Assembly: GCA_013297775.1 (NCBI GenBank)
Contig: JAAFIL010000038.1
Coordinates: 1 to 34,624 of the forward strand
Length of the DNA: 34,624 bases
Reading direction: 5' to 3'
Origin: Bacteroidota bacterium
GTDB lineage: Bacteria; Bacteroidota; Bacteroidia; B-17B0; Aurantibacillaceae
Shown here: one piece after another, positions 25,264-34,624 of the stretch
Layout: each line of letters starts with the position of its first letter
How positions within the stretch are numbered: position 1 is the stretch's first letter
Notes under the pieces: generated by a model
Databases searched by the model: none
What the model was told of the DNA's origin: nothing
What the model saw: the letters and a program-made list of their open reading frames with translations, nothing else
Translations under genes and position numbers: made by a program

Positions 25264-28200
25264 TTATTTCATCCATTTCATTCGAGATGTTATTTTCGCT
25301 TTCTGTTTCGACTATACCACTCGATTTATTGTGTATATATTCTGTTAATGTAGCTACATTTGAAAACTCGAATACAGAAACGGCGTTAAGGTTTGACTTT
25401 AACTCTTTATTAATAGAAGTATAAAGTTTGATTAGTCCTAACGAACTCATCCCGAGATCAAAAAAATTATCGAAAATACCAATGTGGTCTTTTGGTTTTC
25501 CTAAAATATCGGTTATGGCTTCAACAATTTTTTCTTCTATTTTGTTTCTTGGTGCCACATATTCTACTGCATTTGAAACGCTATGTTCGTTCACATCGGG
25601 GAGTAATTTCCTATCTATTTTGCCATTTGTTGTAATGGGCATTTTTTCTAATTGAACAAAGTAGGCGGGCAGCATGTATTCGGGTAAGGTTTCTTTTAAA
25701 AACGATTTTATTTCGCTGGTATTTTGTTCGGTTGAACTGATATAATAAGCAATCAGTTCCTTTTCTTTATTTTGATTGTCTTTGGCAATAACAACGGCTT
25801 CTTCTATCTGTTTGTGTTTTAATAAAGCCTGTTCTATTTCGCCCAATTCTATTCGGTAACCTCGCACTTTTACTTGATCATCTTTTCGCCCCATAAATTC
25901 TATGCTACCGTCGGTTAACCATCGCCCTTGGTCGCCGGTTTTATAAACGTGTGTTCCTTCTTTGAATGGATTTTTTATAAATTTCACACGTGTTAATTCA
26001 TCTTGGTTTAAATAGCCTTTTGCTAAACCGTCACCAGCAATACATATTTCGCCCGTTATACCAATTGGACAGAGACGTTGCTCGGTATTTAAAATATACA
26101 CCTGATTGTTTCCAAATGGTTTACCTAACGATAGTTTGAAATCCTTTTCGGTAATGTCAATGTGCTTAATTAATTTTCCGATGGTGGTTTCGGTTGGTCC
26201 GTAGTGATTATACACGTTACAAGTAATTTTACCCACTTTCATGTATTCTACTATTTCCTCAGGAAATTGTTCACCACCTAAAATCAAACATTTATTTGGT
26301 ATATAAACCTCTTCGTCTGCTTGTAAAGCTTTCCAGTGCGAGGGTGTTATCTTCAAGCAATCTAAATTAGCGGCTCTTAATTTATTTACTTGAATTATAT
26401 CTTCTTTGGCGAGTATATGTAAACTTGCACCTATTAATAGCGAGGTATAAATAACTGTATTTCCTAAGTCGGCGGCTATTGTAGAAATAAGCCCAAAAGT
26501 GGCGCATTCTCTCATATTCGTTTTTGATAACACGCCAAACGAATAATCAACAAGCGACTTAGAACTAATCATTACACCTTTCGGTTTACCCGTTGAACCC
26601 GACGTATATATTACATAAGCCAAATTATGGGGTTGGGTGATGCGTGGACATTTTTCGGGGCTATAGTTTTCGGCATCAAATTCTACATCAATTGCAAAAA
26701 TATTACCATCGTAATAATCAATATCGTGAATAAAATTTACTTCTGTGATTAATACTTTTAAAGAGGCATCCTTTAAAATAAAATCTTTTCTTGAAGAAGG
26801 ATCTTCGGGATCTATTGGTACATAAGCCCCACCAGCTTTTAATATCCCTAGTATGGAAACAATGAGCCATTCGCTCCGGTGTAATTGTATCCCTATCAAA
26901 TCATCGGGTTTAATTTCGTAAGTAGTTCTTAAGTAATGCGCTAAACGATTCGATAGTTCATCCAGTTCTTTATAACTTAAGTGTTTATCTTTAAAAACAA
27001 CGGCGGTATGATTAGGGGTTTTTACTGCTTGTGCCTCAAACAATTCCACCACCGTTTTTTCGCTTGGATAGCTTATTTCACTTGTATTGAAGGTTTTGAG
27101 CAACGTTTCGTTTTCATCTACTGAGAGGAAATTTAATTGAGCAATTTGTTCTTTGGGGTTTTCCATAACGGCATGCAATAACTGCTTGAAATGTTTTATC
27201 AAAACCGTTATCATCTTTTTATCATACACATCCGTATTATAAACAACTTGTAACGACACGCAATTGCTTACTTCAAAAAGTCCTATATTCAAATCAAACT
27301 TTGAAGCTCGGTAACCTGTATCTTCAATACTATTAATAGTTTTTTCATCTAACTCTACTCCAACTATTTTTTCACCTGTATTTAATAGAAAAAGCATCAC
27401 GTCAAATATCCCGTTTCGGCTTGCATCTCTCTTAAAATTCAATTCTTCGGCTAACCTTATAAAAGGATACATTTGATGATTATAACTTTTAAGGGTATTT
27501 TCTTTTACCGTTTTATAAAATCCATCGAAACTTTCGTTGGGGTTTACTTCATTTCTTAAAGCTAAGGTATTCGAGTAAAAGCCAATCTGATTTTCAAGAT
27601 CAGCGTGTTCTCTGGCAGCTACCGAAGTTCCAATTATTAAATCGGTTTGTGAGGTGTATCGGTACATTAAAATATTCCAAGCAGTAAGTAAGCCAATGAA
27701 AAGACTTCCACCATGTTCTTCAGCATACGTTTTTAATTTTGCGGTTGTTGCCCTATCAACATAAGCATCTAGTCCACTACCGTTACTTGTTTTCATTTTT
27801 GGTCGTTGCAAAGTACTTGGCAAATCCAATAAGGGTAATTCGCCTTTTAAGATGTCTAACCAAAAAGTTCTATGAACTTGAAAAGACTCTTCCTTTAATT
27901 GAGTGAGTTGCCAAGCCGAATAGTCTTTATATTGAATACGAAGTGGCTTTAACTTAGGGGCCTTACCTTTTTTATAAGCTTCATAGTATGCTAATACATC
28001 TTTGGTTAAAACCTCTGACGACCACCCATCGCTAATGATGTGGTGTATATTAAAATAAAAGATGTATCTCTTCTCATCAACTTGTAGTAAAGCTGCCCGC
28101 AGTAAAGGCCCCTTCTCCAAATCAAATTTACGATATGCATCTGCGGCTATATAATTTGCAGCTTGCACTTCTTTTTCTTTTTCTTGTCGGAGGTCTTTAT

Positions 28201-31200
28201 AATCTATCTTAAATCCAAAATCTTCTTTTTCTAATATCCATTGTCTTATTTCTCCTGTTTCATCTTCTTTAAAAATGGTTCTTAAAATTTCGTGACGCTC
28301 TATGGCAGACTCTAATGCTTTCATAAAACTATTAATGTCTATATCCTGTTCCAGCCGAATAGTATCGGGTAAATTATAAGCAATAGAAGCCCCCTCAAAC
28401 TGACTTAATACCCAGAGGCGGCGTTGGGCATCGGATATGGCATAACTTTTTTGATGGCTTGTCTTTTCTATCTGAGAGAATTGTTTTTTCTTTGAATTGC
28501 GTATAAGTCTAGCTTGCGACTCTATATTGATGTGTGCAAATAAATCTTTTAAAGATAATTTTACAGATAAAGCCTTTTCATACTCATTACCTAATCGTAC
28601 GGCCTTAATACTGTGTCCGCCTAAAGCAAAAAACGAATCTTTAACCCCAATATTTTCTCTTACCAAAACTTTCTGCCAAATACTTACCAGTTGTTCTTCT
28701 AGCTTATTTCTTGGCGCAACATATTTCACTCCATTTGCCATACCCATCTCTTGCGGATCTGGTAACGATTTTCGGTCTATCTTACCATTGCTGTTAAGCG
28801 GAAATGATTCGAGTTGAACAAAATAATCGGGTATCATATAATCAGGCAAAGACTGTTCAAGATAGGAGCGTAATTCGCTTGCATTTTGTTTTGTTTTAGC
28901 AATAATATAGGCTACTAATTCTCTCTCTTTACTTTGATTTTCTCTAGCCAACACCACAACCTCTTCCACTTCCTTATTTTTTAACAAGGCGTGTTCAACC
29001 TCTCCTAACTCAATTCTATGCCCTCGTATTTTTACTTGATTATCTTTTCTACCAATAAACTCAATATGACCATCCTCTGTCCATCTGCCTAAATCGCCTG
29101 TTTTATATAGCCGATCATCTTTACGAAAAGGACTCGAGATAAACTTTTCTGCTGTTAACTCAGATTTGTTTAGGTAGCCTCTTGCTATCTGAACACCTCC
29201 TAATAGTATCTCGCCTATTACACCTTGCGGTTGAAGTTTGTTTAATTCGTTAACTATATACACTACGGTATTATCAACAGGCTTCCCTATTGTTACAAAC
29301 TTTCCCTTACCAGGATATTTCGTTAAGTTCACGGCAGTAACATCAACAGAAGCCTCCGTTGGCCCGTAGTAATTATGTAACTCTATAGAACCCGTCCGTT
29401 CACCGAACTCATCCACGAGACTCTTTTGTAATGCCTCACCACTACAAACAACATGACGAAGCGTGGTTAATTTTAGCCAATCTATATTCTCCAACATTGC
29501 ACTTAGCATGGAGGGAACAAAGTGTATAATACTTACTTTATGGTTAATAATTAACTCTTCTAAATACGAAGGATCCTTATGTCCGTTCGGAAGTGCAACT
29601 ACAAGTTTACTGCCTATTAATAAAGGAAGAAAAAGTTCCCAAACTGATACATCAAAAGTAGTAGGTGTTTTTTGAAGGAAAATATCTTGGGCAACTAAAT
29701 TTAAATCACGGCGCATCCATAAAAGTCGGTTCACAACTCCTGTATGTTCTACTAAAACCCCTTTAGGATTGCCTGTTGAACCCGAAGTATAAATTACATA
29801 CGCTAGGTTATCCGATTTTATAGAAGACGGTGCTTTAGATTTTGAATACTCTATTTGATTTTCTTTGAATTTGTTTAATAGTTCTTCATCTATACAAACT
29901 TTACAATTTATATCTTTCTCCATATACTCGATACGTTCCTTTGGATAACTTGGATCTATGGGCACATAAGCTGCACCCGATTTTAATATCCCAAGTATCG
30001 TTATCATCAACCACTCACTTCGCTCTAATTTCATCCCAATCAAATCATCAGGTTGGATGTGATAGTTGGTTTGCAGATAATGCGCCAGTTGATTCGATTG
30101 TTCCTCCAACTCCTTATATGTTAGCTCTTTGTTTTCAAAGGCGACAGCCGGGCTATTGGGTGTTTCTTTTACCTGTGCTTCAAATAGATCTACAATTGTT
30201 TTTTCTTTAGGATAATTTACTCGAGTATCATTAAAAGTATGCAGTAACTCGTGTTCTTCTTCTTGACTTAATGCTTTGTATTGAGAACAAAAACTCATAT
30301 CCGCTATTTCGTGGATATTGACTAGCTTACAAGATGGGTATTGTAATTGCCAACTCTCCGTTTTACTGGAGTTAGCTCTTCCCCCGTTAAATATAACGCA
30401 GCGAACTTGAAGACTCGTATCTGCTTTTATGTACTTAATTAAATTATAAAAATCAATCGGTGTGTGATTTAATACGGTAACTTTTTCGTTTAATAATAAG
30501 GATAGGTATAAATCTGTATCTTGAATGATGGGCGTTGGAACAATTACCACTTTTGCACCCGTTAGTAAAGCTCCATAAATTTCCAGTAAAGAAACATCCG
30601 ATTCATTCGCATAAATATTTGTCCAAACATCTGTACTGCTAAAATCGTAGAAAGGATTCTTTGTATTGAGCAACTTCACTATATCCGTATGTTTTACGGC
30701 AATCTCTCGAGGTTTATCTAATGTTTCGAAATCATAAATAGTACAGGCTAAATAATCTGCTGCAACATTAATAGTTGGATTTGTTAAAGGCTGATTATTT
30801 AAAGCTATTCGTCCGTATTGATATTTATGTTTTGTTAATACATCATTTTCTTTTTTTGGTCTTTCTTTATTGACATGAAGTATAACATCGTACCTAAACT
30901 TTGTTAACTCATTTTCAATAGTTCTAATTTTTTCACTAATAATAGTGCTTACTACTGCCGCTTCGTCCATTACTAAATCTTCAAAGTAACCACGCGAAAC
31001 AAATAAGTCGGCTGAGAAATCTGTTTTTGTTACATAGTTTTCATCTTTATTGTCTTTTTTAAATGCCTCTAAATCTTCAATCAAATCATTCTTCTTATTA
31101 AGGTCCATTACATCACCAATAAATATTCTCCCTTCTTTTTTAAGTAATCCAATACAATCTCTTATTACCTTTAGTAAATAATTATGCCCATCAAAATTTT

Positions 31201-33646
31201 GAATTACACTATTCACAATGATGATGTCAAAATCACATTCCTCAATCTTAGAAATATCATGCGCCGCCATCTGTTTCAACTTCACATTTTTCAATCCTTT
31301 CTGTGCAATCAATTTTGTTGTTTTTGAGAGGATAACAGGCGAAAGATCGGTTCCATAGTAAAATGAAACTTCGGGAGCTATTTTACTTAATGTTAATCCA
31401 GAAGAACAACCTATCTCTAACACACGCATTCCAGTATGTAAACTGTTTTTAAGTTTAGCATAGACATTCATTCTGTACTCTTCCATTTCAACATCGGGAA
31501 TTGCCATACCTGTATAGCTGCTCAACCACCCACCTCCAGTAATCTGATCGGCGGTGCTCTCTCCGACATAATCCCATAAATCTTGGCTTCGCATCACATT
31601 CACGTGATGCTCCCTTTCTGATCGAACGTCGTCAACATCTGTACATAAATAATGCTTTAAGTTAGTTGAAGACCACTGTAATCTATTTGCAGGCTCTATA
31701 AATTCTTTCTCCGTAATCATTACCCGTGCCGCAGTATCAGATACCATAAACATTAACTGTTCTTCAGATAACTTTGGATTCATTGGTACATAAGCCCCTC
31801 CTACTTTTAATACCCCTAACATTGCAGCTATTGTATCTACACCTCTATTTAATAATAAAGCTACCTTTTCTTCTTTCTCTAATCTGACTTCGTTCAATAA
31901 AAAATTAGCGATTTGATTTGAACGTTCATCTAATTCTTGGTAGGTAAACGCCGTATCCTTATATACTAATGCTAAATTATGTTTGTATTCTTTTACTTGA
32001 CTTTGAAAAACTTCTGTCACGGTTTTCTCATCGAAAGTGCGTGTTTTAAATTCATCGAGAACTACTAAATTACTCTGTTTCTCTTCTTCTGTTAAATAAT
32101 CTATAGATTCTATTGGTGTTAATGGATTTGATGTACCCAAAGCCACCAGTAACTTAAAGTGGCGAATGAGCTGTTCGATCGTTTCTTTTTCATACACATC
32201 TGTATTATACTCTATTAACAAACGTAAGTAATGACCTTCTTCGCAGAAATCGAATTTAATATCATAAATACAAGTACCACTTTCATACTCAGTGATTGCA
32301 TCTATTTCTTCTTGAGATAGTATTGCATCCCGAGTCTTATCTCCAGTATTTTGAAGAACGACAAGAATATCAAATATAGCACTTCGACTAGTAAGCCTAT
32401 TTTGTTCTAAGTCCTCTACTAAACGATCAAAAGGATAGGTTTGGTGAGCATTAGCCTCTATAATTGTATTTCTTACTTTTTGATAAATTTCTTCAAAGCT
32501 ATTCGTTTTATGAACCGATGTTCTTAGTACCAATGTATTAACATAAAATCCAATTTGATTTTCTAAATCAGGGTGATTTCTTCCAGCAACTGGTGTACCT
32601 ATTATTATATCGTGTTGACCTGTATATTTGTACAAAAGTGCTTTTAAAACAGAAACGATACTCATAAAAAAAGTACCTTTACGTTTTAGTGCGTAATCTT
32701 TTAACGCATTAGTCAAATCTTTATTGAGGTATGTAACAACCGTCTTACCATTATGTGTCTTTACTTGCGGGCGTGGCTTAGAACCAAGTAAAGTCAACAC
32801 AGGTAATTCTTTTGAGAGAATATCTAACCAATAGGCTTTATGTTTTTTAAACGCATCCTCATTAAACTGCGAAAGTTGCCAAGCCGAATAATCTTTATAC
32901 TGAATAGTGAGTGGCTTTATATCTTCAGCGATTTGTTCAGGTGTGTTATTTTCTTTATAAGCTTCGTAATACGCAAACAAATCCTTAATTAACACGTTCA
33001 TTGACCAGCCGTCACTAATGATATGATGCATATTGTAATAAAAAACATACTCCTCTGATCCTACTTGAAGTAAGCTTGCACGTAGAATAGGTCCTTTCTC
33101 TAAATCGAAGGCTTTTAATGCGTCGTTACCAATATAATGCTTTACACTTTCGTCCTTATTCTCTTCACTTTTGAAGTCTTTATACTCAATTTTAAAACCG
33201 AGGTCTTCTAATGTTAAGATAACTTGTCTTACCTCTCCAGTTTCATCTATTTTAAAAACTGTTCTTAATATCTCGTGGCGTTCTATTGTTGCATTGATTG
33301 CTCTTTTGAAAGCGTCAACATCAATACCTTGCTTCAGATAAATATTTCCAGACATATTATAGGCCACAGACGCATCTTCAAATTGGCTTAACACCCACAG
33401 CCTTCGCTGAGCATCAGAAATAGAATAACTGTCTTGCTTATCAACTGGAACAATGGTTTGACTTACCAAAATTTGTGCTTTCAAAAAGGAAATCAAATCG
33501 GTTTTATTATCTGTAATTTCCTGCCTATCAGAGGAAGTCAACTGCTTCAGATTGCCTCTAACTCTTAGATTCTCAAAAGAATCATCTAAAGAAATAGAGA
33601 TCTGTTTTTTTTTAAGTTTTGCTAAAAAAGCAAGTATATTATCCAT
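25250..33646 (-). CDS. Hybrid NRPS, two modules plus an interrupted relic A domain with methyltransferase
   Basis: A 2798-residue assembly-line protein. Residues 1-60 look like a TubC-type docking domain. C domain about 70-515 (HHIISDG from 207). Residues 525-1125 hold an incomplete A domain split by a methyltransferase (separate entry). A complete A domain follows (about 1135-1630; TSGSTGNPKG from 1287, NYYGPTE), code DVWHVSYVDK, close to serine, and T with S1679. Module 2: C from about 1735, A of the STIAADLGNT type, code DLTKIGHIGK, close to aspartate, and a final T with DLGMSSL instead of LGGHSL. The C-terminus NEMDEIIDLM is short and acidic, as in partners of TubC-type docking domains. 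No epimerase. It is 8 bp after the upstream NRPS gene. Confidence 0.95.
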   Translation of the reverse strand: MDNILAFLAKLKKKQISISLDDSFENLRVRGNLKQLTSSDRQEITDNKTDLISFLKAQILVSQTIVPVDKQDSYSISDAQRRLWVLSQFEDASVAYNMSGNIYLKQGIDVDAFKRAINATIERHEILRTVFKIDETGEVRQVILTLEDLGFKIEYKDFKSEENKDESVKHYIGNDALKAFDLEKGPILRASLLQVGSEEYVFYYNMHHIISDGWSMNVLIKDLFAYYEAYKENNTPEQIAEDIKPLTIQYKDYSAWQLSQFNEDAFKKHKAYWLDILSKELPVLTLLGSKPRPQVKTHNGKTVVTYLNKDLTNALKDYALKRKGTFFMSIVSVLKALLYKYTGQHDIIIGTPVAGRNHPDLENQIGFYVNTLVLRTSVHKTNSFEEIYQKVRNTIIEANAHQTYPFDRLVEDLEQNRLTSRSAIFDILVVLQNTGDKTRDAILSQEEIDAITEYESGTCIYDIKFDFCEEGHYLRLLIEYNTDVYEKETIEQLIRHFKLLVALGTSNPLTPIESIDYLTEEEKQSNLVVLDEFKTRTFDEKTVTEVFQSQVKEYKHNLALVYKDTAFTYQELDERSNQIANFLLNEVRLEKEEKVALLLNRGVDTIAAMLGVLKVGGAYVPMNPKLSEEQLMFMVSDTAARVMITEKEFIEPANRLQWSSTNLKHYLCTDVDDVRSEREHHVNVMRSQDLWDYVGESTADQITGGGWLSSYTGMAIPDVEMEEYRMNVYAKLKNSLHTGMRVLEIGCSSGLTLSKIAPEVSFYYGTDLSPVILSKTTKLIAQKGLKNVKLKQMAAHDISKIEECDFDIIIVNSVIQNFDGHNYLLKVIRDCIGLLKKEGRIFIGDVMDLNKKNDLIEDLEAFKKDNKDENYVTKTDFSADLFVSRGYFEDLVMDEAAVVSTIISEKIRTIENELTKFRYDVILHVNKERPKKENDVLTKHKYQYGRIALNNQPLTNPTINVAADYLACTIYDFETLDKPREIAVKHTDIVKLLNTKNPFYDFSSTDVWTNIYANESDVSLLEIYGALLTGAKVVIVPTPIIQDTDLYLSLLLNEKVTVLNHTPIDFYNLIKYIKADTSLQVRCVIFNGGRANSSKTESWQLQYPSCKLVNIHEIADMSFCSQYKALSQEEEHELLHTFNDTRVNYPKEKTIVDLFEAQVKETPNSPAVAFENKELTYKELEEQSNQLAHYLQTNYHIQPDDLIGMKLERSEWLMITILGILKSGAAYVPIDPSYPKERIEYMEKDINCKVCIDEELLNKFKENQIEYSKSKAPSSIKSDNLAYVIYTSGSTGNPKGVLVEHTGVVNRLLWMRRDLNLVAQDIFLQKTPTTFDVSVWELFLPLLIGSKLVVALPNGHKDPSYLEELIINHKVSIIHFVPSMLSAMLENIDWLKLTTLRHVVCSGEALQKSLVDEFGERTGSIELHNYYGPTEASVDVTAVNLTKYPGKGKFVTIGKPVDNTVVYIVNELNKLQPQGVIGEILLGGVQIARGYLNKSELTAEKFISSPFRKDDRLYKTGDLGRWTEDGHIEFIGRKDNQVKIRGHRIELGEVEHALLKNKEVEEVVVLARENQSKERELVAYIIAKTKQNASELRSYLEQSLPDYMIPDYFVQLESFPLNSNGKIDRKSLPDPQEMGMANGVKYVAPRNKLEEQLVSIWQKVLVRENIGVKDSFFALGGHSIKAVRLGNEYEKALSVKLSLKDLFAHINIESQARLIRNSKKKQFSQIEKTSHQKSYAISDAQRRLWVLSQFEGASIAYNLPDTIRLEQDIDINSFMKALESAIERHEILRTIFKEDETGEIRQWILEKEDFGFKIDYKDLRQEKEKEVQAANYIAADAYRKFDLEKGPLLRAALLQVDEKRYIFYFNIHHIISDGWSSEVLTKDVLAYYEAYKKGKAPKLKPLRIQYKDYSAWQLTQLKEESFQVHRTFWLDILKGELPLLDLPSTLQRPKMKTSNGSGLDAYVDRATTAKLKTYAEEHGGSLFIGLLTAWNILMYRYTSQTDLIIGTSVAAREHADLENQIGFYSNTLALRNEVNPNESFDGFYKTVKENTLKSYNHQMYPFIRLAEELNFKRDASRNGIFDVMLFLLNTGEKIVGVELDEKTINSIEDTGYRASKFDLNIGLFEVSNCVSLQVVYNTDVYDKKMITVLIKHFKQLLHAVMENPKEQIAQLNFLSVDENETLLKTFNTSEISYPSEKTVVELFEAQAVKTPNHTAVVFKDKHLSYKELDELSNRLAHYLRTTYEIKPDDLIGIQLHRSEWLIVSILGILKAGGAYVPIDPEDPSSRKDFILKDASLKVLITEVNFIHDIDYYDGNIFAIDVEFDAENYSPEKCPRITQPHNLAYVIYTSGSTGKPKGVMISSKSLVDYSFGVLSKTNMRECATFGLISTIAADLGNTVIYTSLLIGASLHILAKEDIIQVNKLRAANLDCLKITPSHWKALQADEEVYIPNKCLILGGEQFPEEIVEYMKVGKITCNVYNHYGPTETTIGKLIKHIDITEKDFKLSLGKPFGNNQVYILNTEQRLCPIGITGEICIAGDGLAKGYLNQDELTRVKFIKNPFKEGTHVYKTGDQGRWLTDGSIEFMGRKDDQVKVRGYRIELGEIEQALLKHKQIEEAVVIAKDNQNKEKELIAYYISSTEQNTSEIKSFLKETLPEYMLPAYFVQLEKMPITTNGKIDRKLLPDVNEHSVSNAVEYVAPRNKIEEKIVEAITDILGKPKDHIGIFDNFFDLGMSSLGLIKLYTSINKELKSNLNAVSVFEFSNVATLTEYIHNKSSGIVETESENNISNEMDEIIDLM
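30272..32074 (-). other. Relic adenylation domain interrupted by a SAM-dependent methyltransferase, inside the NRPS
   Basis: Residues about 525-1125 of the NRPS. The A-domain start is normal up to core motif A2 (LKVGGAYVPMNP, 613-624). Then a methyltransferase runs from about 688 to 928: LWDYVGESTADQITGGGWL, SAM motif VLEIGCSSGLTLSKIAP, YYGTDLSP and the end RYDVILHV. After it the A domain resumes, but A3 has decayed to LACTIYDFETLDKPREI (967-981) where an active domain has YTSGSTGxPKG. An A4-like part (SDVSLLEIYGALLTGA) follows; A5 to A10 are missing and the sequence joins the linker of the next, complete A domain. It probably cannot activate an amino acid; the methyltransferase looks intact. 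Confidence 0.8.
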
Positions 33647-33653
33647 AAAATTA

Positions 33654-34622
33654 TTATATTATGATTTCATCTTGTTCAATATCCATTTCTTCACCTTTAG
33701 TCTTTATCCATCTCAACGTGCTTATATCTTCAGCCAATCCATTAATGGTTGGGTTAATGATAAAATTTCTAAGATTAATTTTGACTCCGAAACTTATCTC
33801 TACTCTGACAATTAACTGAGTCGCTTTCAAACTGTGACCACCTAAAATAAAAAAGTCATCGGTAACACCTATCGGTTTGAGTTGTAACAGTTCCTGCCAC
33901 AATTCTACTAAAGCCATCTCCAACTCCGTGCGAGGAGCCACGTATTCCGTTCCGCTTCTCATTCCCACAAACTCTGGGCTAGGTAGTGCCTTACGGTCTA
34001 TCTTTCCATTGCTAGTTAAAGGCAATGCCTCCAACTGAACAAAGTAGGAAGGAAGCATGTAATCGGGTAAACTTAATTTTAAACTGTTACGCAGTTCAAC
34101 TATGTTTTGTTCGTCCGCTGATACAAGATAAGCCACCAACTCTTTTTCATTACTCTGATTCTCTTTGGCAATAACTACCGTCTCTTTTATGGATTCATTC
34201 TTTAACAAGGCATGTTCTATCTCTCCCAACTCAATACGGTAACCGCGTATCTTCACTTGATTATCTTTTCTTCCTATAAACTCAATGTTACCATCGGGTA
34301 GCCATCTGCCCAAGTCCCCAGTCTTATACAAACGCTCGCCTTCCTTAAATGGATGTTTTATAAACTTCTCTTTTGTTAACGCTTCTTGATTTAAGTAACC
34401 TCGTGCTAAACCCTCGCCACCTATACATAACTCGCCTATTGCTCCCTTGGGCACAAGTTGATTTTCTTCGTTTAAAAAATATACTTGCGTATTGGAGATA
34501 GGTTTACCTATCAAATCGCGCTCATCTTTATCTACTCTAAAAACCGTGCTGTAAGTGGTATCTTCCGATGGACCATATAGGTTTCTTATCTCCTTAACTT
34601 TCCCCTTCAATCCATTCCTACA
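33654..34622 (-). CDS. C-terminal part of an upstream NRPS (A-T), cut by the window edge
   Basis: The frame is open to the last bases of the window, so the gene starts beyond the right edge; the TTG at 34610 is not a real start. The visible part begins just before A-domain motif A5 (NLYGPSEDTTYST), continues with A7-A8 (YKTGDLGRW, GRKDNQVKIRGYRIELGEIE) and A10 (NGKIDRKALP), then a carrier domain with LGGHSLKATQL. Only part of the specificity code is visible (L, T, Y, K at its last four places), which does not name a substrate. The C-terminus EEMDIEQDEIII is acidic and should dock on the basic TubC-type start of the next NRPS, 8 bp downstream. There is no termination domain, so the chain is handed on. 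Confidence 0.95.
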   Translation of the reverse strand, partial: CRNGLKGKVKEIRNLYGPSEDTTYSTVFRVDKDERDLIGKPISNTQVYFLNEENQLVPKGAIGELCIGGEGLARGYLNQEALTKEKFIKHPFKEGERLYKTGDLGRWLPDGNIEFIGRKDNQVKIRGYRIELGEIEHALLKNESIKETVVIAKENQSNEKELVAYLVSADEQNIVELRNSLKLSLPDYMLPSYFVQLEALPLTSNGKIDRKALPSPEFVGMRSGTEYVAPRTELEMALVELWQELLQLKPIGVTDDFFILGGHSLKATQLIVRVEISFGVKINLRNFIINPTINGLAEDISTLRWIKTKGEEMDIEQDEIII

Positions 34623-34624
34623 TG

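Noticed and set aside
1-34624. tRNA, rRNA or CRISPR array
   Set aside because: I found no cloverleaf-like sequence, rRNA stretch or regularly spaced direct repeats on either strand.

Overview
The window comes from an AT-rich member of the Bacteroidota. Four things point there: a sufCDSE operon followed by a DUF59 gene, a plsX-fabH pair, little Shine-Dalgarno signal before most starts, and promoter-like TAnnTTTG motifs. I cannot fix the genus from sequence alone.

Layout. (1) Positions 2-5754, plus strand: the 3' part of a polytopic membrane protein gene, then sufC, sufD, sufS, sufE and a SufT/DUF59 gene, packed with gaps of 1-13 bp. They assemble and load Fe-S clusters; sufB is not in the window. 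(2) Positions 5755-9288: an accessory island. It holds a 175-bp palindromic MITE-like element, a small DUF6471 gene, a cytosine-5 DNA methyltransferase and, convergent with it, a restriction endonuclease gene broken by one in-frame TAA. A GC-rich hairpin-forming stretch follows. (3) Positions 9289-11817: the fatty-acid genes plsX and fabH, bracketed by two near-identical 161-162 bp palindromic elements; the second starts at the last base of the fabH stop codon. (4) Positions 11925 to the right edge, all minus strand: a hybrid NRPS/PKS cluster of at least 22.7 kb, cut by the window end.

The cluster in transcription order: the end of an NRPS (A-T); a 2798-residue NRPS (docking, C, an adenylation relic interrupted by a methyltransferase, A, T, C, A, T); an unannotated 53-codon reading frame under a promoter-like motif; a KS-AT-T polyketide synthase; an HpgT-like aminotransferase; a 4-hydroxymandelate-synthase-like dioxygenase; and a terminal NRPS (docking, C-A-T-C-A-T-TE). 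Hand-read specificity codes suggest Ser and Asp in the upstream NRPS, a branched aliphatic residue and one unassigned residue in the terminal NRPS, and malonyl-CoA for the PKS. The dioxygenase and aminotransferase together suggest an arylglycine building block, although no adenylation domain seen here carries an obvious hydroxyphenylglycine code. No MbtH protein, phosphopantetheinyl transferase, exporter or epimerization domain is visible.

The most unusual parts are the relic A-domain/methyltransferase insertion fused to a complete serine-type A domain, the arylglycine-type gene pair in this lineage, the small reading frame between NRPS and PKS, the nonsense-broken endonuclease, and the full-length palindromic elements.
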